Positions 18,589 to 27,100 are shown, numbered from the stretch's first letter. The stretch is 64,000 nucleotides of DNA from S010-25 sp964441285 (GCA_964441285.1 CAYTUK010000008.1:62001-126000); one strand, 5' to 3'. The notes: a model not told the origin generated them from the sequence alone. Numbers and translations are program-made.

Positions 18589-18720
18589 ACTAACAGTACA
18601 GATGAAAAGGCTAGCCATTGTTCAAGGCTGTCAGCCGCAGGGATGCGGGTGTCGAGCCGGCATGAATGTATTCACCGCGTGTCTTTAACCATGGGTAGTC
18701 TTTTTATTCGCTTCAGTAAT
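18589..18720. repeat. Dispersed palindromic repeat, copy 3 (full length)
   Basis: About 132 bases in plus orientation: ACTAACAGTACAGATGAAAA at the left, CAGCCGCAGGGATGCGGGTG in the core, TTCACCGCGTGTCTTTAACC further on, and TTTATTCGCTTCAGTAAT at the right. It is placed 128 bases upstream of the Dnr-like gene and may affect its transcription. Confidence 0.85.
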
Positions 18721-18848
18721 ATAATGACTTTTTTGATGCCAACGCGCTTTTCTTTTTACTTTTTATGCGACTCAGTAGTAATTGCCGCACTCAGGTTCTA
18801 TTTCATGGCATACTTGCTCTCCGGTAAGAGTGACCAAAAACACCCGCT

Positions 18849-19535
18849 ATGAAACAGAATAACGCCAGCATCATTAAAGCCAACCTGAAGCAAAACCACC
18901 TGTTTTCCAAACTGACTGAACTACAACTTGATCAAGTTTACCAGCACAGCCGCATCTATAAACTGGATGATGGCCAGATACTTTTCAATCAGGCGGATGA
19001 AGTCAGCGACTTTTACATGGTGATAAGTGGCAAAATCAAACTGTTTCGTATCTCAGCCGATGGTCAGGAAAAAATTATCGAGATCATTAAGCCTGGTCAA
19101 GTTTTCGCTGAAGCGCTCATGTTTACTGACCAGAAAGATTATCCCGTTAGCTCAGCAGCACTGTTTCCGTCAGAAATTATTGCGGTAAATGGAAAATATT
19201 TTAAAGAAATGTTGTGGAATTCAACCGACACCTGCTTCCTCATGCTGGGTGCAATGAGCTTACGCCTGAGAACGCTGGTTAATGAAATTGACACCCTGAC
19301 ATTACACAGCGGCACCCGCCGCGTTGCGACGTATCTGGTTCACGAACTGCCTGAAAATAAAAAATATTTCGAACTGGATACACCCAAAAATGTCATTGCA
19401 GCGAGGCTATCAATTAAACCGGAAACCTTTTCTCGAATTATTAAAAATCTGCACAGCCAGGGAATTCTTACTATTGAAGGCAGCCGTGTCACTATTGACA
19501 ACATTGACGCATTAAAGAAACACAGTATTATTTAA
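18849..19535 (+). CDS. Crp/Fnr family regulator, Dnr-like
   Basis: A 228-residue protein with an N-terminal cyclic-nucleotide-type beta-roll (about 20-135), a dimerisation helix and a C-terminal winged helix (NVIAARLSIKPETFSRIIKNLHSQGI). It lacks the N-terminal cysteine cluster of Fnr, having one cysteine, in STDTCFLM. Length and sequence resemble Pseudomonas Dnr, including GQEKIIEI, FAEALMF and IKPETFSRI. Dnr binds haem to sense nitric oxide and activates denitrification genes. The nnrS gene in this window is a plausible target. It is a single-gene unit facing away from sixA, downstream of a dispersed repeat. Confidence 0.85.
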   Translation: MKQNNASIIKANLKQNHLFSKLTELQLDQVYQHSRIYKLDDGQILFNQADEVSDFYMVISGKIKLFRISADGQEKIIEIIKPGQVFAEALMFTDQKDYPVSSAALFPSEIIAVNGKYFKEMLWNSTDTCFLMLGAMSLRLRTLVNEIDTLTLHSGTRRVATYLVHELPENKKYFELDTPKNVIAARLSIKPETFSRIIKNLHSQGILTIEGSRVTIDNIDALKKHSII

Positions 19536-19571
19536 CTTTGCTGTATCCCGATTTTAACCATCAGACCTCAA

Positions 19572-19970
19572 CTACAGTACACCTCGGCATTTGTCATTTT
19601 CTAACTCATCATCTGGCAATATACGCTCCTGACTTACCCGCCACTGTGCATCCGCTTCTTGCTGAATAATAAATTCGATTCCGTTACTGTTTGAACTGCC
19701 ATCACTGCCTTCTATGGTTTCAATTGACTTGAACATAATGCGTTCTTCTGTTTCAGCAAGGATACTTAAACCTTGATAGCTAACACGTTTAAGTTTTTTA
19801 TTTTCAAACTCATAATGACACTGTTTAAACCAGTCATCATAAGTAATTACTTCAAAACCCGGCACGCCGTATACATTTACCTGCCTGGAGATTAAATCCA
19901 TATGTGCTTCAAGGTTATATTTATTAGCGGTTGCCGCCATTAAATCTAAAAATTGTTGTGGTCTCATCAT
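19572..19970 (-). CDS. NTF2/SnoaL-like hypothetical protein
   Basis: A 132-residue cytoplasmic protein without signal peptide or membrane segment. An N-terminal helical part (FLDLMAATANKYNLEAHMDLIS) followed by alternating beta-strands (VNVYGVPGFEVITYDDWF...YQGLSILAETEERIMFKSIETI...EFIIQQEADAQWRVSQERI) is the order expected for an NTF2-like cone fold. I do not recognise the specific family. It lies between the convergent Dnr-like gene and the CnoX-like gene on its own strand, 76 bases away. Fold assignment is inference from pattern only. Confidence 0.6.
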   Translation of the reverse strand: MMRPQQFLDLMAATANKYNLEAHMDLISRQVNVYGVPGFEVITYDDWFKQCHYEFENKKLKRVSYQGLSILAETEERIMFKSIETIEGSDGSSNSNGIEFIIQQEADAQWRVSQERILPDDELENDKCRGVL

Positions 19971-20046
19971 TGTTACCAGGTCATTTCACCGCTGTCCCGT
20001 TAATTTCATATACGCTATTATGCAATATCTGCTGCGTTACACATTG

Positions 20047-20919
20047 CTAGCTAATTTTTTCAAGCAACTGCTTTCGATATTTTTGCACACGTTCATCGTT
20101 CTTGCCCAGCATAAAAAATAATCCGCGCAGACATAAACTGGGGAGCTGATTACGCCAGGACTTATCAAGCTGAATAATTTTTAATAATATGTCCATGACA
20201 TCAGAAAATTTACTTTGCATCATTTTATAACTACATAGCTGAAAAAGATTTTCACAATCTGCTTTATTCTGCCCACTGTTGCCTTTAAGTTGTGCGATCA
20301 ATGTATCCAGTGGTTTAGCCGTCTTCTGCTCAGACAGAAATATTGCATTCGTCATTAAAATTACGGCTTCTTCATTTTCATCTTTTAATGGAGTTTTTTC
20401 CAGTAGGGTGTATGCCTGCTCATAGGCATTTTCACGCATTAATAATTTAGCATAAGCAAGAAAAATTCGACTGTTTTCCGGGTCAATAAAAATCAGTTTA
20501 TTCAATGCATTAAAGGCGGCTTCTTTATTTCCCTGCTGATAATCGTTAACCGCTCTGGCTAACGCCTTATCCGACTCACGCGCCAGGTATTTGTCCAGTA
20601 TTTTCTTGAAACTGTCGGCTGAGTCATAACCATAAACCTGTTCGACCACCTCACCATTCAGAAATAATTTAACCGTTGGCACACTGTTGACGCCATAATC
20701 ATTAGCAATCTGTTTACTTTTATCCGTATTAACATTTACCAGTAAAAACTGACCGGCATAATCATTTGCCAGTTTTTCAAGCACTGGCCATAAACGTAAA
20801 CAGGGGCCGGCATGTTCAGACCAATAATTTACCATTACCGGACCTTTGTGAGAATTAGTTAAAACGGCTTCACTAAAATTCTCCCGTGTTGCTTCAATAA
20901 TAAACGGACTCACTGACAT
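20047..20919 (-). CDS. Thioredoxin-fold plus TPR protein, CnoX/YbbN-like
   Basis: About 290 residues from ATG 20919; a TTG at 20943 is possible but less likely, and a GTG at 20913 has the better-spaced GGAG. The N-terminal thioredoxin domain (about 8-108) has WSEHAGPC where thioredoxin has WCGPC: Ala37 replaces the first cysteine, leaving Cys40 alone. The C-terminal half is TPR-like. E. coli CnoX (YbbN) also lacks a classical redox pair and acts as a chaperone against chlorine stress. A holdase role is inferred. Its start overlaps the end of the upstream pentapeptide gene by about 10 bases, indicating translational coupling. Confidence 0.85.
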   Translation of the reverse strand: MSVSPFIIEATRENFSEAVLTNSHKGPVMVNYWSEHAGPCLRLWPVLEKLANDYAGQFLLVNVNTDKSKQIANDYGVNSVPTVKLFLNGEVVEQVYGYDSADSFKKILDKYLARESDKALARAVNDYQQGNKEAAFNALNKLIFIDPENSRIFLAYAKLLMRENAYEQAYTLLEKTPLKDENEEAVILMTNAIFLSEQKTAKPLDTLIAQLKGNSGQNKADCENLFQLCSYKMMQSKFSDVMDILLKIIQLDKSWRNQLPSLCLRGLFFMLGKNDERVQKYRKQLLEKIS

Positions 20920-21683
20920 ACTCCGATAGAACTGGCGCGACAACTTCTATAATCAGACCAGATAGTATTATCCAGAATAGCCCGATGAAATATCGCATCT
21001 TCAATAATTGCATCGCGTAGTGATGCCTGAGTTAAATTTGCTTTGGTAAAATTTGCATTACGGCAATCCGCATTGTCCAGTAATGCTTTTGTCAAATTTG
21101 CCGACTGCAAATTTGTGGATAATAATCGAGCATTTTTTAAAATAGCTTGCTGCATCAAAGCGTGAGAAAAATTTGCGCGTTCTAACTGCGCCTGTTCAAA
21201 ATCCGCTTTTCTGAGGTTGGCACCACTAAAATCTGCCTGCTGCAAATAGGCTTCATAAAAGTTGGCCCCCGCTAATCGCGCATGCTGGAAATTAGCATGG
21301 TTAAGCTGGGCGCGACTGAATCTGGCATTTTTGAGATAGGCACCACTAAAATCGGCTGATTTCGCTTTTGCTGCCACCAGGCTCGAATTATTCATTAGCG
21401 CACCGGTAAAATGTGCACCATTTAGTGTCGAAGACCCCAGATCTGCATTAATCAGGCGTGCCATGCTGAGATTAGCCTTGGTCAGATTAATACCAGTTAA
21501 AGTGGCATTTGTCAGGTCAGCAGATTCGAGATCCTGACCTGATTTATCACAATTGCTCCAATCAACGCGCGGTGCAGGCTTATCATTACAGGCGGCATAC
21601 AAATCCATTGACCAGGAGCCAGAGATAATCAGAAACAGTATAAATAGACATTTTGTCGGCCTGAAAACACTATTTTTTCTCAT
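20910..21683 (-). CDS. Exported pentapeptide-repeat protein
   Basis: A 257-residue protein with a signal peptide (basic start, hydrophobic core about 12-30, likely cleavage near LYAAC). From about residue 50 to 230 it is an almost unbroken series of A(D/N)LxX pentapeptides, such as ADLTN, ANLSM, ADFSG and ANFYE, which fold as a right-handed quadrilateral beta-helix. The mature protein is probably periplasmic. Function is unknown; some cytoplasmic members mimic DNA and protect gyrase, but this one is exported, so that role is unlikely. It is translationally coupled to the CnoX-like gene. Confidence 0.9.
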   Translation of the reverse strand: MRKNSVFRPTKCLFILFLIISGSWSMDLYAACNDKPAPRVDWSNCDKSGQDLESADLTNATLTGINLTKANLSMARLINADLGSSTLNGAHFTGALMNNSSLVAAKAKSADFSGAYLKNARFSRAQLNHANFQHARLAGANFYEAYLQQADFSGANLRKADFEQAQLERANFSHALMQQAILKNARLLSTNLQSANLTKALLDNADCRNANFTKANLTQASLRDAIIEDAIFHRAILDNTIWSDYRSCRASSIGVCQ

Positions 21684-22027
21684 AATTTTTCTAAAACCCT
21701 AATTTCGTGCCGATTACAGCCTCAGGGACAGGTAATTGTTTCCTAAATAGAACCATTCGGGATAACTGCAATAAGGTATCTGTAAATAATTAATCTTTAT
21801 CCGTAATTAACCCAATGGCTCCAGCTCAAACAACCCGTCATTCATCTCCGAAGCACCGGCGATTAGGCCGCACAGAGAATGATACAGATATAATAACAAA
21901 TAAATACCGTCATTCGATATGGCTGCTGTTCTTCTTTATTTTAACATCAACCTGCTATATAGAACCCACATCAATTGTGTCAACTGAAGCCGCTCAGAAC
22001 ATTATGTCTAATGAGTGATCAAAAAAG
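21684..22027. other. Intergenic region between the pentapeptide gene and mltF
   Basis: About 340 bases. A plus-strand frame at 21815-22018 encodes 67 residues with one hydrophobic stretch, but it has no ribosome binding site and no family similarity that I can see. The promoter of the pentapeptide gene must lie near 21690-21800. No repeat is visible. Confidence 0.4.
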
Positions 22028-23443
22028 TTAACGCTGCTGAAACCAGCGAAGCCTGTACAGTAACGCATCATAATTTCGAATACGTGCCACATAACGTACC
22101 GGCTCACCGCCGCGTGCATAGCCATAACGTAAATATTTATAGTATTTTTTCTGACTTAATAATGGCAGAACCTGTTTCATTTCAACCCAGCGATTCGGAT
22201 TTTTATTTAATTTTCTTGCCAACGCCTGTGCATCTCTAAAATGACCGCGGCCAACATTGTAGGCAGCTAACGCTAACCAGGAACGGTCTGGTTCGCTTAC
22301 ATCAGCCACCATTTTTTTCATCTTCGCCAGAAATTTTGCACCTGCATATATATTTTGTTCGGCATGTAACCGGTTTGTTACTCCTAGCGACTTGGCTACT
22401 GGCCGTGTCAACATCATGATGCCACGGACACCTGTTGGGCTTTCTGCTTTTCGGTTCCAGTGTGATTCCTGGTAACTTTGAGCTGCAAGCAATGACGGTT
22501 CGATATTATTTTTATTTGCTGCATCAATAAAAAAGTCTTTATATTTCTGCAACCGTGTTTTCACTCTAGCTAAAAATTTATGCGTATCAACATAATCAAA
22601 TATTTCAACATAACCATAATATTTTTCAAGCATACGGGACAGATCAGAACGCTCTTTGTATTGATTAAACCAGTTTTTAATTGCAGCAACTAAATTATCG
22701 TTACCCTTATTTACCATCCATGCCAGCTCGGTTTTTTTTGCCAGTGTATATTTCTTCTGAATCTCGGTATGATAGCGACGCTCTATATTGTATAAAGTTG
22801 AATCACTTATTGTGCATTGTATTTTTTTATTTGCTACCTTCTTTAACAACGCTTCTGTGTTTAACTTATTGCTCACAACCCACGTCATATCAGGATAAGA
22901 TTTTTGTGAATCAAGATAACTGGTATTAGCTGCAACTACCACTTTAATATTCTTTAGTTGCCCACTGTTTTTAATACGTTTTTGACTACGATAGCAAACC
23001 AGATACTCATTAACTGTTTGATAGGCAGGGCCAAAATCAAATTCTTTTTTACGGGTATCCGTTATTGTCAAGCCTGCAGCGGCCAGATCACCTTCATTAT
23101 TACGCAATGCTTTTAATACAGCTTGTGTGGAATCATAAACTTTATACTCAACTTTAACATGCAAACTTTTTGCAAAGGATTGCGTCATATCATATTCAGG
23201 ACCGGCAAGATTGTTATCGCGATCATAATAATATGTGGTCGGAAGATTTATTGTTAAGACAATCAATTTTCCGCGCTGTTTTATTTTCTTTAAAAGAGAA
23301 ATCGATTTTTTCTGATTTCCCTTTAATACCGACGTAGCCTTTCCGGACTTGTCACATGAAAATAACGATAGCAAAAACACTAATACAACAAGTGTTTTTG
23401 CCACATTCAACAAAGATAATCTATTTTTATCAGAAATAATCAT
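22028..23443 (-). CDS. mltF: Membrane-bound lytic murein transglycosylase F
   Basis: A 471-residue lipoprotein: hydrophobic leader with lipobox LFSC (Cys30). Next is a solute-binding-protein family 3 domain (about 50-275, starting RGKLIVLTINLPTTYYYDRDN), then a SLT transglycosylase domain (about 300-460) with QESHWN carrying the catalytic glutamate, GVRGIMMLT and AAYNVGRGH. MltF cleaves peptidoglycan with formation of 1,6-anhydromuramic ends, at the inner face of the outer membrane. It is slightly shorter than E. coli MltF (about 518). It stands alone, divergent from the SDR gene across a repeat-rich gap. Confidence 0.93.
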   Translation of the reverse strand: MIISDKNRLSLLNVAKTLVVLVFLLSLFSCDKSGKATSVLKGNQKKSISLLKKIKQRGKLIVLTINLPTTYYYDRDNNLAGPEYDMTQSFAKSLHVKVEYKVYDSTQAVLKALRNNEGDLAAAGLTITDTRKKEFDFGPAYQTVNEYLVCYRSQKRIKNSGQLKNIKVVVAANTSYLDSQKSYPDMTWVVSNKLNTEALLKKVANKKIQCTISDSTLYNIERRYHTEIQKKYTLAKKTELAWMVNKGNDNLVAAIKNWFNQYKERSDLSRMLEKYYGYVEIFDYVDTHKFLARVKTRLQKYKDFFIDAANKNNIEPSLLAAQSYQESHWNRKAESPTGVRGIMMLTRPVAKSLGVTNRLHAEQNIYAGAKFLAKMKKMVADVSEPDRSWLALAAYNVGRGHFRDAQALARKLNKNPNRWVEMKQVLPLLSQKKYYKYLRYGYARGGEPVRYVARIRNYDALLYRLRWFQQR

Positions 23444-23556
23444 TCACTCCCCATAGCGATTAAATCGCTTAATAATACCATTTAAATCGTATTTCAATTG
23501 TGTTCACGTTAGAAATCAGGCTATTGTAAATTCTCAGCATAGTAGTTATATGGTCG

Positions 23557-23655
23557 TTACTAACAGTACAAATGAAAAGGCTACCCATTGTTCAAGACTA
23601 TCAGCCGCAGGATGCAGGTGTCGAGTCGACATGGATGTATTCATTTTACCGATGC
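23557..23655. repeat. Dispersed palindromic repeat, copy 4 (3'-truncated)
   Basis: It begins TTACTAACAGTACAAATGAA and contains CAGCCGCAGGATGCAGGTGT and GACATGGATGTATTCA, then diverges before the conserved right half. The right inverted end is missing. Confidence 0.75.
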
Positions 23656-23792
23656 GGAGTCAAAACATTATTTTTGAAAAAATAACACCCAAACTCACAT
23701 ATTACACTATAACTGGAGTAATATATGTCGCCGTAATAGTTACTTGGAAGTCGCTTATTTTTCCGGTCAAGTTATATGCTAACAAGTTATAT

Positions 23793-23857
23793 ACTAACAG
23801 GACGGATGAAAAGGATACTGAGTTTTAAGACACTCTATCAGTCCATCCTGTCGACTA
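23793..23857. repeat. Dispersed palindromic repeat, copy 5 (short, core deleted)
   Basis: It has the left end ACTAACAGGACGGATGAAAA and the right end GTCCATCCTGTCGACTA, but only about 30 bases between them instead of about 95. The whole core block is missing. It lies just upstream of the SDR gene. Confidence 0.7.
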
Positions 23858-23888
23858 ATTTAAATTTACAGCTAAAACATATACAGCC

Positions 23889-24608
23889 ATGTTACTTAAA
23901 AATAAAACGCTATTAATTACTGGTGCTAGCGATGGTATCGGTAGAGCTATCGCCATTAAAGCCGCTGAGGAAGGAGCCACTGTTATACTGCACGGAAAAA
24001 GTCAGCAAAAGCTGGAAAGTCTGTATGACGAAATTATTGCTGCATCCTGCCCTGAGCCTGTCATCTATCCACTTGATCTGGAAAAGGCCACACCACAAGA
24101 TTTTATTACCATGCAGGCATCGATAGAAAAGGAATTTAACCAGCTTGATGGTTTAATTAATAACGCCGGCTGGTTTGGTGCCTCCACCCCCGTAGAACAA
24201 TTTGATATAGAACTGTGGCATCGTATTATACAGCTAAACCTTAACGCGACATTTATGCTGACTCAAGCCTGTTTGCCATTATTAAGCCGGGCCGATTCAG
24301 CATCTATTATTTTCACTGCGGATAATAAAAATAGCGCTTACTGGGGTGCCTACGGAGTTGCAAAGGCAGGGTTACAGGCTTTTATGGAAATACTGGCTGA
24401 TGAGCTGGAAAACACCAGTGTTCGCGTTAACGCCATCAATCCTGGAACAGTCAATACTTCTTTCAGGACCCGTGCCTTTCCTGGTGAAGATCCGAAGAAA
24501 AACAAAACGCCTGAATCGGTTGTGCCCTGTTACATACGTTTACTGAGTGATGAGTTTAAAACCAGCCACGGCAAAACATTTCAGTTTGATGAAATGATAA
24601 ACAGCTAA
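23889..24608 (+). CDS. Short-chain dehydrogenase, YciK-like
   Basis: A 239-residue Rossmann protein: TGASDGIGRA glycine motif near residue 11, NNAGWFG near 90, YGVAK as the catalytic Tyr/Lys pair, and INPGTVNTSFR after it. The nearest family I recognise is E. coli YciK (ASDGIGR, NATFMLTQA, WGAY, RVNAINPG, EDPKK..KTPE). The stretch before the tyrosine is shorter than in YciK and reads TADNKNSAYWGAY, so the usual catalytic serine is displaced or replaced. Substrate unknown. It is alone on the plus strand between repeat copies 5 and 6. Confidence 0.85.
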   Translation: MLLKNKTLLITGASDGIGRAIAIKAAEEGATVILHGKSQQKLESLYDEIIAASCPEPVIYPLDLEKATPQDFITMQASIEKEFNQLDGLINNAGWFGASTPVEQFDIELWHRIIQLNLNATFMLTQACLPLLSRADSASIIFTADNKNSAYWGAYGVAKAGLQAFMEILADELENTSVRVNAINPGTVNTSFRTRAFPGEDPKKNKTPESVVPCYIRLLSDEFKTSHGKTFQFDEMINS

Positions 24609-24648
24609 AAAAATCACTATTTGGAAAAATAGTACTGCCCCGTTAATC

Positions 24649-24782
24649 TTACTAACAAGATGGATAAAAGGCTACCTATTGTTCAAAACCGTCAGCCGCA
24701 GGGACGCAGGTGTCGAGCTTACATGGAAGTATTTACCGCGGGTCTCAGCAATAAATCTCAGTTCATATCACTGACAGTTAAT
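24649..24782. repeat. Dispersed palindromic repeat, copy 6 (right end degenerate)
   Basis: It begins TTACTAACAAGATGGATAAA, keeps the core CAGCCGCAGGGACGCAGGTG and ACATGGAAGTATTTACCGCG, but the right end no longer matches the left (ATCACTGACAGTTAA instead of TTCAGTAA). It lies between convergent genes. Confidence 0.75.
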
Positions 24783-24804
24783 GCGACAGCAGTGATTTGG
24801 CAAC

Positions 24805-25911
24805 TTACTTCATTAAATTAATTTTAATTCCCTGTTGCCTTAAATGCTCAGCACGGGTATTAATATAGCGCTGAAAATCAGGCTGCGTCTTATAACTGTT
24901 CGAAGAAATATAATCCATTACAGATTGTATATGAAAGGCTTTCAGATAAGCATCAGAGCGGAACACCTCTTTACCTTTAGCGTTAAAATACAACATACTG
25001 GGGGCGTAGGTAATATTTAATTTTTTTGCCCAGTCACGAATACGCATTTTATGCCCATCCGGTGTAATCACGATTTGATTTGACCACATATCAACAACAG
25101 CAATATTAAATTTCTTTAATAGATCGCGACTAACTTTTCTCTTTAAAATGTCTTCGTGCAATTCATCACAGCTTGAACATTGCTTTTGTTCAAACATTAC
25201 CAGTAGATATTTTTTTTTACTTACCGCCTGCTGTAAATTCTTCAGCGATTTTACAGTTGATATTTCAGTATGCAATTTACCGCTTGCAGGTTCAGGAGAC
25301 ACCTTTTTTAGATAATCCTGAAAACTCATCTGCTGTTCTTTATGTTGACCAATATAATCCAGAACAACTTTAAATTTTTCCGGCGGATAGTAACCATTCG
25401 CACGGAAAACTACTTTATGTTTTTTATTAAAAAACAATAAAGTCGGGGTGTATTGAATTTTTAATGCTTCAGCAAACTTTTTTTCTGGGTAGCTATTATT
25501 GCCCACCTGAACTTCCCGATCACCCCAAATATTAATGGCGACTACATCAAAATATTTCTGTGTTTTCTTTGCTATATCGTGTTGACCAAAATTATCCTGC
25601 AATAATTTTTTACAATAGGGGCAACCATCCTGATAGAAATACAGTAGCAAACGCTTGTTATCTTCTGTGGCTTCATCGATATCATCAAATAGATTAAGAA
25701 AAGACTTTTTAAACCAGGCGGGTTTTTCCGCATAACCAGGGTTTTGTAATGCAGGTATTAATACACTTTTCTGGCTGGCTTCCACAGAGAAAACAGTCGA
25801 CATTAAAAATAGAGAAAGGATCATCAATAAATGAGAAAAATACATCATCAATATAGACTTATTGATAATGTATTTATTTGCACTGGATTTATTTATATCA
25901 AACTTATTCAT
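24805..25911 (-). CDS. Exported protein with two thioredoxin-like domains
   Basis: A 368-residue protein with a long N-terminal leader (hydrophobic core about 20-43) pointing to export or a membrane anchor. Two thioredoxin folds follow. The first (about 75-200) has CPYC at 97-100, the second (about 220-345) has CSSC at 245-248. Both contain the cis-proline region (YTPTLLFF, YAPSMLYF). Each half resembles SoxW/DsbD-gamma-type periplasmic reductases. A dithiol-disulfide role outside the cytoplasm is inferred; the partner is unknown. The two halves are alike, indicating an internal duplication. Confidence 0.8.
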   Translation of the reverse strand: MNKFDINKSSANKYIINKSILMMYFSHLLMILSLFLMSTVFSVEASQKSVLIPALQNPGYAEKPAWFKKSFLNLFDDIDEATEDNKRLLLYFYQDGCPYCKKLLQDNFGQHDIAKKTQKYFDVVAINIWGDREVQVGNNSYPEKKFAEALKIQYTPTLLFFNKKHKVVFRANGYYPPEKFKVVLDYIGQHKEQQMSFQDYLKKVSPEPASGKLHTEISTVKSLKNLQQAVSKKKYLLVMFEQKQCSSCDELHEDILKRKVSRDLLKKFNIAVVDMWSNQIVITPDGHKMRIRDWAKKLNITYAPSMLYFNAKGKEVFRSDAYLKAFHIQSVMDYISSNSYKTQPDFQRYINTRAEHLRQQGIKINLMK

Positions 25912-25927
25912 AGATCAATCCCGATTT

Positions 25928-26063
25928 ATTACCGAAACGAATGAAACGGATACCCATGGTTAAAGACACGCGGTGAATACATCCATGTCGACTCGGCACC
26001 TGTATCCCCGCGGCTGACGGTCTTTGAACAAGGGGTAGCCTTTTCATTTGTACTGTTAGTAAT
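25928..26063. repeat. Dispersed palindromic repeat, copy 7 (full length, minus orientation)
   Basis: A full copy of about 136 bases read on the minus strand. The plus strand begins TTACCGAAACGAATGAAACG and ends CATTTGTACTGTTAGTAAT. On the minus strand it keeps the core CAGCCGCGGGGATACAGGTG and ACATGGATGTATTCACCGCG. It sits between rluB and the double-thioredoxin gene. Confidence 0.85.
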
Positions 26064-26065
26064 AT

Positions 26066-26083
26066 AACCCCGTGGGGTTTTTC
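26066..26083. terminator. Short GC hairpin after rluB
   Basis: AACCCC / GGGGTT (26066-26071 and 26074-26079) forms a tight hairpin. The T-run lies on the plus strand, while rluB is on the minus strand and has only a weak ATATT after the stem, so function is uncertain. Confidence 0.35.
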
Positions 26084-26935
26084 TTACCGCCTTTTCGTAT
26101 ATCGCTTGCGCTGAGAATGCTCTCTTTTTTTCTGTGAACTGGCTGCATGGTTACCGATTTTCTCTTTCACCAGCGGTTGATGCGGGTGTCGCTCTACCCA
26201 TTCGAGATTAACCTGTTTAAATAACGATTGAATTTCATCTAACGATAATTCAACACGCTTTTGCTGCTTTAGACTACGTGGTAACAAAATGTTCGCATAA
26301 CGTACACGAATTAAACGGCTCACTCGAATATCCTGAGATTGCCAGATGCGCCGCACTTCGCGGTTTCTACCTTCATGCAAAACAACATGATACCAATGAT
26401 TGCTGCCCTGCCCACCGGCATCAACAATGCTGTCAAATTTTGCTATACCTTCTTCAAGCTCAACACCTTCGAGCATTTTTTTTAGCATAGGTGGAGTTAC
26501 TTCGCCATTAACACGTACCGCATACTCACGCTCAATTTCCGAAGAAGGATGCATCAGGCGATTTGCCAACTCACCATGGTTGGTAAATAATAATAACCCG
26601 CTAGAGTTAATATCCAGTCGACCAACACAAATCCAGCGGCCATTTTGTAATTTGCTTAGATGCTCAAAAACTGTAGGTCGACCCCGCTCATCTTTCTGGC
26701 TGCAAATTTCACCTTCGGGTTTATTATAAAGAATAACCCGCACCCGTGAATGGGGTGAACGAATAATGACACGTTGCGTCCCGATATTAATTTTATCGCC
26801 TTCCTTTACACAATCCCCCAGATGCACCTCCTGCCCATTAATGCGTATCTGACCGGCTTCAACCAGGCGTTCAATCGCACGACGAGAACCGAAACCCATG
26901 CGGGCCAGCGCTTTTTGAATACGTTCTTCTGACAT
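26084..26935 (-). CDS. rluB: 23S rRNA pseudouridine synthase, RluB
   Basis: About 283 residues from ATG 26935, where the protein begins MSEERIQKALARMGFGSRR as in E. coli RluB; the frame extends 20 codons upstream without family support. An S4 domain (1-60) is followed by the RsuA/RluB catalytic domain with GRLDINSSGLLLFTNHGEL, whose aspartate is catalytic, and GRNREVRRI. RluB makes pseudouridine 2605 in the E. coli peptidyl-transferase region. The C-terminal tail is Lys/Arg-rich. It closes the yciO-trpS-scpAB run typical of gammaproteobacteria. Confidence 0.95.
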   Translation of the reverse strand: MSEERIQKALARMGFGSRRAIERLVEAGQIRINGQEVHLGDCVKEGDKINIGTQRVIIRSPHSRVRVILYNKPEGEICSQKDERGRPTVFEHLSKLQNGRWICVGRLDINSSGLLLFTNHGELANRLMHPSSEIEREYAVRVNGEVTPPMLKKMLEGVELEEGIAKFDSIVDAGGQGSNHWYHVVLHEGRNREVRRIWQSQDIRVSRLIRVRYANILLPRSLKQQKRVELSLDEIQSLFKQVNLEWVERHPHQPLVKEKIGNHAASSQKKREHSQRKRYTKRR

Positions 26936-27100
26936 AATATTGGTTAAATAGTAGAATAAATTGGGGCAGTGGCAGCAGCGTGTATAAATAGACACGACTG
27001 TTCTAATAATCTTATATGCAAATATTGTATATCCATATTGTATAGGGATAGATTATTTATGATAATACATGGTGACATGAACTGAGATTTATTGCTACTT

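Larger units (their letters stand above)
23444..23888. other. Repeat-rich intergenic region between mltF and the SDR gene
   Basis: This 445-base divergent region holds one 3'-truncated copy of the dispersed repeat and one short internally deleted copy, listed separately. The stretch between them (about 23656-23792) is AT-rich with no gene. A frame spanning 23550-23828 is formed by repeat sequence and is not a gene. Confidence 0.5.

Noticed and set aside
18643..18852. Plus-strand 69-residue frame upstream of the Dnr-like gene
   Set aside because: Mostly made of the dispersed repeat copy 3; the hydrophobic part is a by-product of T-rich sequence.
21815..22018. Plus-strand 67-residue frame with a hydrophobic stretch after the pentapeptide gene
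   Set aside because: No ribosome binding site, no recognisable family, and it lies opposite the gap before mltF. Likely chance.
23550..23828. Plus-strand 92-residue frame before the SDR gene
   Set aside because: Begins in repeat copy 4 and runs into copy 5; not a gene.
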